From PUPG01 sp031323845 (GTDB lineage: Bacteria; Bacteroidota; Bacteroidia; Bacteroidales; UBA7960), in assembly GCA_031323845.1 (NCBI GenBank), contig JAVIYP010000032.1:1-28833 (forward strand): DNA of 28,833 bases, given 5' to 3'. The stretch's first letter is position 1. Every line of letters begins with the position of its first letter. The notes beneath the pieces were generated by a model that had not been told where the DNA came from, did not search any database, and saw only the letters and a list, made by a program, of their open reading frames with translations. A program made the position numbers and the translations under genes. Shown here in pieces: positions 22,575-28,833 of this stretch.

Positions 22575-25340
22575 CTACTTGAAGATCTCTGCTCTCTGGT
22601 ACAGCTCTTCCGGAATGTTAATGTTATGTTTGCTTGTCAGTGCAGGATTGATGATCAGTCTTACAGTTTGCACATTGGAGAAAGGGATCAGTGCAGGGCT
22701 TTCTCCGTTAAGCACCCTGACTGCCTTGGCTGCAGCTTCTATTCCGGCCTGGTAGTAGTCGCAGGCTACGGCAATCACGCCTCCGTCTTTCATCTGGTCG
22801 CTGTCGAACACGTAAACGGGAATGTTGTTTTCAGCGGCTCTGCGTGCGATCAATCCAAATCCCGGGCGGGTAAGGTTATCCACCACCTGGGCAAGCACCT
22901 GGATATCCTGTCGTAAAAGCTCACTTGCCGACTGGGGCACGTCGGAGCTCATGGTAACCGGCACGGCAACCAGTTCCATTCCGTATTCAGCCAGGGCTTC
23001 TGCGAACCAGTTTTTATAAAGCACGCTGTTAATCTCTGCCGGTGTAAAGAGGGTACCGACACGCTTTGCATTGGGGAGGGTTTGTCGTATAACATCCACC
23101 ATTTGAGCAAAGTCTGACCGGGTTGAAACACCCGTTACGTTAGGCAGATGATCTGTTTCGCTCTTTCCGGCGCCTGCCTGCACGCCATCGCCCACCCCGG
23201 TAAACACAATGCGGGTATCGCTGCCGGCCTGTCTCAATGCAGCCTGCAAGGCAGGTGTTGAGATTACCATCAGCAGGTCAACCCGATCGGTTCTAATTGT
23301 TTGCATGATGCCTGATAAGGTAGACATATCGCCTTGCGCGTTGTATATCCTAAGATGATAATCGCGCCCTTCAATAAAACCCGCCTTGTTCAACCCATCC
23401 AGCAGCCCTTCCTCACAGCGTTCAGAAAACTCATTTTCCTGGTAATGAACCAGTCGCAGGCGCCATGGCTGATGCCGGACAGCAGTTTCCCCTGGCCTGA
23501 TGGTTTCATAAACCGACGTGGCCCTTACAGGTAACACAGCAGGTGAGATACCGCTGATTACCTGTGCCGCAAGTATTCCGGCTTCCCTGCCCCATTCAAA
23601 GTAGTTGTCGCCAACAGCGCCGGCAGCTCCGTATTTTACCATGCCGGTCTCCGTGGTAAACACCGGTATGTCTGCACTTGAAGCAACCCTTGCAATAGCC
23701 GGGAAACCGGTGGTAGCAGTATTGTCGGCCGAGAGAAGGATTGCCTGAGCGCCTCGCTGTATCAGCGACTGTGTTGCCATTGGCAGCTCGCTTGTAGATG
23801 AGACCGTTGCCTCAATCACACGCACCTCCTGTTGTTTGCCCGCAATTCGGAGTTTTTCAACGGATATCAGGGAGTTCATCTCCGCAGCATCATAAACGAT
23901 ACCAACCGACGAAAGATCTTTTACATATTCGCGTGCCATCTCGAGCAGTCGGTCAAGCGGCGGGTCGTCATAAATACCGCAAAGATTGCCGGGTCTCCGG
24001 CCTGCCTCGTAAAGTCCAAGCTTAACGGGATCACTGGCGACCGTGAAGACAACAGGAATGTCTTTAACCCGTTGGGCTGTAGCGATAAGCGCCGGTGTGG
24101 TTACGGTGATGATAAGGTCGGGGTTTTCACGAACCGCTGCCTCAACGATCTGCGGCAATTGCGCCATATCGCCCTGGGCCGACCAGGTTTTCATAATATA
24201 ATCGTCACCGGAACGCAAACCACCTTCCATCAAACCAACGCCAACACCTTCAACGGCCATGTCAAGTGCGGGGTTCTCCACCAGCCTGATGAGAGCTATG
24301 CGCGAAAGATCGCTCACCTGCTCATCAAGCAAGGCCTGAATAGTAGTGTTAATATGCCAGCACTCATCAAGCCGGGCAAGCACTTCGCGGTTCAGCCGGA
24401 ATCTTTCCGGGACAACATTATCGATACGGTAAGAGGCCGGATCAGCACCCTCCAGGATTTCAACGGCCATTCTGGCGGTGTATTCACCAACCGTGAAATA
24501 GTTGGCACCGAGACCAAAAAGCGCTCCGACCAGCGCATCCAGATGGTCATTCGTAAAGACCGGTATGCCAGCCTGTGTGGCGATGTTGATGATCAGATGA
24601 ATGGACGACATGGCTACGGTGTCACCTCCTACCCAGATGGCTTCCACTCTTTGCCCTGTAAGTGACCGTACCGCCTCAGACACTTCATTGGTATTTACCG
24701 CAATGGCTTCAACCAGTTCTATACCCAGTTCCTTGCTTATCTGGCGGGCTTCCAGCATACACGCTTCCGAACATTGTTCACCGGGATTCCACACCACACC
24801 GACACGCCTCAGTGCAGGATTCAACTCTCTCGCAAGGATAAAGCTTTGCCTTACCGGCTGGAAGGTACCGATACCGGCCATGTATGGTGGATGTTCATGC
24901 GGTTCAGGTCCGGTGATCCCAACGCCTGTGCCGTAGGGATCGGTCACGGCACCAAACACATGCAGTTTTTGGGTTGACCGGTTGGCAGTGGCAAATGCCT
25001 GCAGGGCCACTGTGCTGGACGTGATCACCATATCATAGGGACCGTTGGCCAGTTCACGGGATATGGTCACCGCCGTGGCATAATCGCCGTGTGCATTGAA
25101 GCGCCTTACATTTCTGCCATCAGCAGCATAATAACCCTTTTCCTGAAGTCCGCTGATCACACCCGCCACATGGGCATCCAGCAAGGTGGTGGAGGAAATC
25201 TGCAGTATTGCTATCTGGGGAAGATCCGTCTTTCTTTGCGGCTGCCGCATTTGTCGCTGCCCAAGGTCGGAAAGCAGCAGTACTGCTGAGGTCAGCAATA
25301 TTAAACTAACAGCCAACCAAAGGTCTTTAAGAAGCTTCAT
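22575..25340 (-). CDS. Triple-module ABC substrate-binding protein (ABC_sub_bind x3)
   Basis: A 921-residue protein made of an N-terminal membrane anchor (about 8-25, no lipobox cysteine) and three ABC_sub_bind (PF04392-type) modules at about 41-320, 346-616 and 626-921; family members are usually one module of about 300 residues. Repeated landmarks: GDYATAVTI to SSTVALQA (85-114), AQGDMAQLPQI to TTPALIA (388-420), AQGDMSTLSGI to STPALQA (668-700); NPGEQCSEA (185), YDAAEMNSL (483), TPAEINSVL (766); and GIPVFTND, DIPVFTTE, NIPVYVFD. It starts the four-gene import operon and has a promoter 70 bases upstream. Three modules on one anchor could give several binding sites or one composite site. Confidence 0.92.
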   Translation of the reverse strand: MKLLKDLWLAVSLILLTSAVLLLSDLGQRQMRQPQRKTDLPQIAILQISSTTLLDAHVAGVISGLQEKGYYAADGRNVRRFNAHGDYATAVTISRELANGPYDMVITSSTVALQAFATANRSTQKLHVFGAVTDPYGTGVGITGPEPHEHPPYMAGIGTFQPVRQSFILARELNPALRRVGVVWNPGEQCSEACMLEARQISKELGIELVEAIAVNTNEVSEAVRSLTGQRVEAIWVGGDTVAMSSIHLIINIATQAGIPVFTNDHLDALVGALFGLGANYFTVGEYTARMAVEILEGADPASYRIDNVVPERFRLNREVLARLDECWHINTTIQALLDEQVSDLSRIALIRLVENPALDMAVEGVGVGLMEGGLRSGDDYIMKTWSAQGDMAQLPQIVEAAVRENPDLIITVTTPALIATAQRVKDIPVVFTVASDPVKLGLYEAGRRPGNLCGIYDDPPLDRLLEMAREYVKDLSSVGIVYDAAEMNSLISVEKLRIAGKQQEVRVIEATVSSTSELPMATQSLIQRGAQAILLSADNTATTGFPAIARVASSADIPVFTTETGMVKYGAAGAVGDNYFEWGREAGILAAQVISGISPAVLPVRATSVYETIRPGETAVRHQPWRLRLVHYQENEFSERCEEGLLDGLNKAGFIEGRDYHLRIYNAQGDMSTLSGIMQTIRTDRVDLLMVISTPALQAALRQAGSDTRIVFTGVGDGVQAGAGKSETDHLPNVTGVSTRSDFAQMVDVIRQTLPNAKRVGTLFTPAEINSVLYKNWFAEALAEYGMELVAVPVTMSSDVPQSASELLRQDIQVLAQVVDNLTRPGFGLIARRAAENNIPVYVFDSDQMKDGGVIAVACDYYQAGIEAAAKAVRVLNGESPALIPFSNVQTVRLIINPALTSKHNINIPEELYQRAEIFK

Positions 25341-25410
25341 GGGAGCATGGTTTTCTCATTGAAGGTTTAAGCAAGCACCAGTTTATTGGAGAATTCCTGT
25401 ATTCTACTTC

Positions 25411-25440
25411 CAAAGATAGCGAAAACAATAAAAATACAAC
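25411..25440 (-). promoter_or_regulatory. Promoter of the four-gene ABC/STAS operon
   Basis: Minus strand GTTG (25440-25437), an 18-base spacer and TATCTTTG (25418-25411) fit the Bacteroidota promoter with one -33 mismatch. Transcription would begin near 25404, 64 bases before the ATG of the binding protein. Confidence 0.6.
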
Positions 25441-25670
25441 ACAGGTAAATAGCAAACATGTATTCTTTACAAACATCTTCCTGAATTCACCGGGACAGTT
25501 GGTTTTCCGTATGCTGCATGCCTGTGTTTATAAAGATTTGAGTGAGGAAATACCTGTAGTAGCATCGTTTCTCAGCAAGCTCGCATCAGGACAAAAATCA
25601 AACAACCTGCTGAAGCGGGCAGGCTGCCTTTGTTTAAAAAAGCTTTGCTGAGTTTTTGGATATTTTTTGT

Positions 25671-25678
25671 TATGTTTG
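25671..25678 (+). promoter_or_regulatory. Possible -7 element for the fetAB-like genes
   Basis: TATGTTTG matches TAnnTTTG. The nearest TTTG (25644-25647) is 23 bases upstream, wider than the usual 19, so only the -7 element is convincing. The leader would be about 100 bases. Confidence 0.35.
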
Positions 25679-25784
25679 GAGGGCGATTGGACACAGCGGT
25701 TTTTATGCATCGGCAGCAGGCAACAGGCTCCTGAAGCGTAAACCGGCATATCTGTGCCACAACCCTGACAAATCAAAACCCGGT

Positions 25785-26423
25785 ATGATGATAAAACTGG
25801 AGAACGTTACCCTAAACATTGAAAGCCGTTGTTTGTTTGACCGGTTGTCGGTAGAGGTGCCTGCTGGCGGGAGGCTGCTTTTAAGGGGCGTTTCGGGTAG
25901 CGGAAAAACCACCTTGTTGAGGATGTTGATGGGCTTCGTAATACCTGATCAGGGAAAGGTTTTCATTGATGGTGAGGAGCTTCGGCTGGACAATGTCTGG
26001 CAACTGAGACAAAAAATTGCCTATGTCAGCCAGGAGATGCATATCGGACGAGGCAAGGTAGAACGCTTCATTAAAGAGATTTTCCGCTTTCACAACAACC
26101 GGAACCTGATCTATCAGCGGGAGAACGTACTGCAGTTGTTTACTGATTTCCAGCTTGGTCCGGAGATCATCGGCAAAGACCTAGGCGATCTTTCAGGTGG
26201 TGAACTTCAGCGCGTTGCCATCATTGTAACCTTGCTGCTCGACCGTCACATCTACTTGCTCGACGAGGTTACTTCGGCTTTGGATGAGTCTCTTAAAGAA
26301 TTGATTGTGAACTATTTTAACAATCTGAAAGATAAGACGCTCATTGTTTCGTCGCATGACAAAATCTGGCACGATCAGCATTTTATTACCCTGAATATCG
26401 GAAATCATGGAAGCAGCTCCTGA
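25785..26423 (+). CDS. fetA: FetA-like ABC ATPase
   Basis: A 212-residue compact ABC ATPase, the size of FetA/YbbL. Walker A GVSGSGKTT (35-43), Q-loop AYVSQEM, signature DLSGGELQRVAI and Walker B IYLLDEVTSALD, followed by VSSHD. A valine replaces the proline of the usual DEP, as in other FetA proteins. Starts at 25785 or 25788 (MIKLENVTL) are both plausible; the ORF reading back to 25656 adds residues without family content. It overlaps the permease gene by 17 bases. In E. coli FetAB is proposed to export iron; the same role here is by analogy. Confidence 0.88.
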   Translation: MMIKLENVTLNIESRCLFDRLSVEVPAGGRLLLRGVSGSGKTTLLRMLMGFVIPDQGKVFIDGEELRLDNVWQLRQKIAYVSQEMHIGRGKVERFIKEIFRFHNNRNLIYQRENVLQLFTDFQLGPEIIGKDLGDLSGGELQRVAIIVTLLLDRHIYLLDEVTSALDESLKELIVNYFNNLKDKTLIVSSHDKIWHDQHFITLNIGNHGSSS

Positions 26424-27198
26424 CATCAGCATCATGCGCTTGCTTGCCGCTTTTGGCTTGCTGGCAGTACCACTGGCAATCTCTTTGATATCAAGACTGG
26501 GCATCGTCAGGCAACTGTTTATTTCTGCCGGTAGAATGACAGGCCAGCTTTTCCTGATGTCTATTTTGCTGGTTTTTCTCTTCCGGTGGGATAATCCTTG
26601 GTTGAACATTTCCTGGGTTATTGTTATGATGTTTTTTGCATGTCTCTCAGCAATGGTAAACAGCAAACTGTCGTTCCGGCATTTCTTTATTCCCGTGTTC
26701 CTGGCCTACCTTGCAGGGGCAGGATTTGTCCTGCTGTTTTTCAACAAGATCATTGTGAACTATGAGAACATCTTCACGGCACGGCTCATGGTAGTAGTTG
26801 GCGGCATGCTTCTGGGCAACTCATTGAACAGCACAATTATTGGCATAACCAATTATTATGAAGCCATACGGAAAGACAAAAAACGCTATTTGTATATGCT
26901 GTCGCTGGGAGCTAATCAACAGGAAGCCCTTCTGCCTTTTTTTCGTGATGCTATGCTGGCGGCAATGCGGCCCTTTATGGCCAACATGGCAACCATGGGC
27001 ATAGTTTCTCTTCCGGGCATGATGACAGGTCAGATACTGGGAGGTGCCGACCCGCAGACAGCCATCAAGTACCAGATGGCAATCGTGCTCGCTATTTTTA
27101 CTGCACTAACCCTAAGTGTGGCCCTGTCCATTTACTTTACGTCGCGCAAAGCTTTCGATCCATATGGTATTCTAAAAGAAAACCTGTTCAGAAAATGA
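26407..27198 (+). CDS. fetB: FetB-like permease (UPF0014)
   Basis: A 263-residue membrane protein of the UPF0014/FetB family with about seven helices. Diagnostic parts are the LLGNSLNSTIIG loop, SLGANQQEALLPFFRDAMLA (coupling region), and the conserved LPGMMTGQILGGADPQTAIKYQ. Length is typical. It overlaps fetA by 17 bases, so the two are translated together. No further gene follows closely: the next one starts 311 bases downstream. Function is proposed metal (iron) export from E. coli studies; substrate here is unproven. Confidence 0.93.
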   Translation: MEAAPDISIMRLLAAFGLLAVPLAISLISRLGIVRQLFISAGRMTGQLFLMSILLVFLFRWDNPWLNISWVIVMMFFACLSAMVNSKLSFRHFFIPVFLAYLAGAGFVLLFFNKIIVNYENIFTARLMVVVGGMLLGNSLNSTIIGITNYYEAIRKDKKRYLYMLSLGANQQEALLPFFRDAMLAAMRPFMANMATMGIVSLPGMMTGQILGGADPQTAIKYQMAIVLAIFTALTLSVALSIYFTSRKAFDPYGILKENLFRK

Positions 27199-27509
27199 TG
27201 TTTTCAGCCCTGAGTATTCTTGCCGGTATTGCCCGAAACACGTGAAAAAAATTTCATGTACTTTTGAAGGAAGTAAGTTGAAGACAAGGCGCAGTTCTTA
27301 CTTTATGTGCAATAAAACGCTGGAAACTTTCCGGTACTTGCGGCAAATTCAGTATGGAGACCTCATCTTTTTTATGCTAAGACGATGGCCGGGCGTTTTT
27401 ATCACAATTATCCTGAAATGATCAAGAATTCTTCGCACAAAAACTATAGTAATGCATAGCAATGTGCGCACAGTAACTTTTTTACCAGTAAACATTTAAA
27501 CGTTTTTTT
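27199..27509. other. Intergenic region before the glycerol dehydrogenase
   Basis: It contains the dyad-type promoter motif at 27243-27266, which is not followed by an evident gene. The stretch just before the glycerol dehydrogenase ATG is AT-rich (AAACATTTAAACGTTTTTTT) and has no full TAnnTTTG element. Confidence 0.5.
27259..27266 (+). promoter_or_regulatory. Dyad-associated -7 element, second copy
   Basis: TACTTTTG is preceded by a GTGAAA/TTTCAT dyad. The 24 bases 27243-27266 match the minus strand of the nucleotidyltransferase operon promoter at all but two positions. It lies 244 bases before the glycerol dehydrogenase start. Confidence 0.5.
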
Positions 27510-28595
27510 ATGAATCGTGTAGCGTTTTTTCCGGGAAAGTACATTCAGGGCAACGGTGCTGTTGCGGAACTCGAAGGGCTGATCAGGCAATTTGGCAGTA
27601 AAGCCCTCTTACTTACCTCTCCCACAGCATTAAAACAACTCCCTGAGGAGTACCTTGCGCCGCCTTTATCTGACCTGATCCACATTGGGCGCTTCGGCGG
27701 AGAGTGCAGCGAAGAAGAGTTGAAGCACATTGCAGAGCTGATACTACGAGAACAGACTGATGTTATGGTTGGCATGGGTGGAGGCAAAGTTATTGATGCG
27801 GCCAAGATTGCTGCCGACAGGGCTGGTATGCCGGTAATCATCGTTCCGACCATTGCCTCGACGGATGCTCCCTGCAGCGGCTGTGCCGTAACCTACACTC
27901 CTGATGGGGTTTTTGAAAAAGTCCATTACCAGCGTTCAAACCCTTCGGTTGTCCTGGTTGATACCGGCATCATAGCCAGGGCACCACACAGGTTCCTTGT
28001 GGCAGGCATGGGTGATGCACTGGCTACCTGGTTTGAAGCGCAGGCATGTGCGAGGACTTCTTCCGTTAACGAATGTGGCGGATTCAGCACCAATGCCGGT
28101 CTCCATCTGGCCAGGCTTTGCTACGATCTGTTGCTGGATTTTGGACTCCAGGCTAAACTTGACAACGAGACTGGTGAGGTCAGCAAAGCTTTGGAAAACA
28201 TTGTAGAAACCAACATCCTGCTCAGCGGGATCGGGTTTGAGAGTGGCGGACTCGCTGCGGCGCACGCCATACACAATGGGTTGACGGCCTTAGCTGAAAC
28301 GCACGACTTTTATCATGGTGAGAAAGTGGCTTTCGGAGTGCTGGCCGGTTTGCATATGAATGGCGCACCTATTCATGAGCTCAATGAGGTGTACGGCTTT
28401 TGCAAAGCGGTTGGCCTTCCGGTAACCCTGGCCGAGCTCGGCATAGCTGCTGAAAACAAGGAAGGGCTGATGCAGGTGGCTCAAAAGTCGGTAGTGGAAG
28501 GTTCACCCATTCACCACGAAGGACCTGATATTACGCCCGGCAAGGTTTACGACGCCCTGATCATGGCCGACTCCTTCGGCCGGAACTTAAAATAA
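27510..28595 (+). CDS. gldA: Glycerol dehydrogenase
   Basis: A 361-residue NAD-dependent zinc (type III, iron-containing family) alcohol dehydrogenase that converts glycerol to dihydroxyacetone. NAD site GMGGGKVIDAAK (88-99) and PTIASTDAPCSG (113-124). Metal ligands D169 (GMGDALATW), H252 (AAAHAIHNG) and H269 (YHGEKVAFG) match the family. The length is usual. The ATG at 27510 gives MNRVAFFPGKYIQG, the standard start. A hydrolase gene follows after 12 bases, probably in the same operon. No glycerol uptake or dihydroxyacetone kinase gene is in view. Confidence 0.95.
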   Translation: MNRVAFFPGKYIQGNGAVAELEGLIRQFGSKALLLTSPTALKQLPEEYLAPPLSDLIHIGRFGGECSEEELKHIAELILREQTDVMVGMGGGKVIDAAKIAADRAGMPVIIVPTIASTDAPCSGCAVTYTPDGVFEKVHYQRSNPSVVLVDTGIIARAPHRFLVAGMGDALATWFEAQACARTSSVNECGGFSTNAGLHLARLCYDLLLDFGLQAKLDNETGEVSKALENIVETNILLSGIGFESGGLAAAHAIHNGLTALAETHDFYHGEKVAFGVLAGLHMNGAPIHELNEVYGFCKAVGLPVTLAELGIAAENKEGLMQVAQKSVVEGSPIHHEGPDITPGKVYDALIMADSFGRNLK

Positions 28596-28607
28596 GACAA
28601 AAAGACG

Positions 28608-28833
28608 ATGATTGCTAAAGAAGCATACATAGAGATATCAGGCCTGAAACTTTGGTATGGTATCACGGGCCGGAGTAATAATACCCCTCTCCTGTTGCTG
28701 CACGGCGGACCGGGACTTTCGTCCCACTACCTGAATCCGCTTGGCGAACTTGCCAATGACCGTCCGGTGATCTTTTTTGACCAGCTTGGTGGCGGTCGTT
28801 CAGAAAGGGTGAAGGATATTTCCCACGTTGATA
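28608..28833 (+). CDS. Proline iminopeptidase-like alpha/beta hydrolase, N-terminal fragment
   Basis: The first 75 codons of a gene running off the right edge. Translation: MIAKEAYIEISGLKLWYGIT, then LLLLHGGPGLSSHYL (HGGPG oxyanion loop) and VIFFDQLGGGRSE, the pattern of proline iminopeptidases and related S33 hydrolases. The catalytic serine, aspartate and histidine lie outside. It starts 12 bases after the glycerol dehydrogenase stop. Confidence 0.88.
   Translation, partial: MIAKEAYIEISGLKLWYGITGRSNNTPLLLLHGGPGLSSHYLNPLGELANDRPVIFFDQLGGGRSERVKDISHVD

Larger units (their letters stand above)
25341..25784. other. Divergent promoter region between the ABC/STAS operon and fetAB
   Basis: The left third carries the minus-strand promoter (25411-25440). 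The right part carries a plus-strand -7 element (25671-25678). A reading frame for the ATPase extends back to 25656 but has no family content before 25785. Nothing else recognisable is seen at 25450-25640. Confidence 0.5.

Overview
The window is chromosomal DNA from a member of the Bacteroidota, probably Bacteroidales-like. Three things support this: promoters of the phylum's own type (a TAnnTTTG -7 element, sometimes with a TTTG-like -33 element), a C-terminal type IX secretion (T9SS) sorting domain on a large secreted protease, and a LytS/LytR-type two-component pair with a VDDEP receiver start. The genes are mostly ordinary chromosomal ones. Small accessory modules (toxin-antitoxin-like pairs, a DUF4143 ATPase) and repeat-rich intergenic spacers are interspersed. 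No tRNA, rRNA, CRISPR array or transposase is visible.

Left part (1-9.5 kb, mostly minus strand): the start of a LytTR response regulator and its histidine kinase; a VapBC-like antitoxin/PIN toxin pair with a good promoter and a palindromic operator candidate; an ABC-2 permease fused to an M1-type zinc metallopeptidase, with its ATPase; a plus-strand AAA/DUF4143 ATPase bracketed by two similar direct repeats; and a three-helix membrane protein of unknown function.

Middle (9.5-19.6 kb): a 940-residue T9SS-exported trypsin-like protease with fibronectin-type modules, preceded by two copies of a perfect 20-bp palindrome; an ECF sigma factor overlapping a four-helix membrane protein; a TraB/GumN family protein; a small protein plus nucleotidyltransferase pair under a dyad-containing promoter; the orphan tail of a second T9SS protein; then plus-strand genes for a PQQ-type sugar dehydrogenase lipoprotein, an RhlE-like DEAD-box helicase and a SOUL heme-binding-type protein.

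Right part (19.6-28.8 kb): a minus-strand four-gene operon transcribed from about 25.4 kb. Its order is a membrane-anchored protein with three tandem ABC_sub_bind modules, a STAS domain fused to an unrecognised 300-residue domain, a branched-chain/TrpX-type permease and an ATPase. The last three genes overlap. This is the most unusual system in the window: a TrpXYZ-like importer with a tripled binding protein and an anti-anti-sigma-type protein embedded in the operon. Divergent from it are fetAB-like genes (ATPase plus UPF0014 permease), then a glycerol dehydrogenase and the start of a proline-iminopeptidase-like hydrolase that runs off the end.

Recurring non-coding structure includes spacers built from 7-bp-phased tandem units at four places, and a 24-bp dyad promoter motif found at two unlinked loci.
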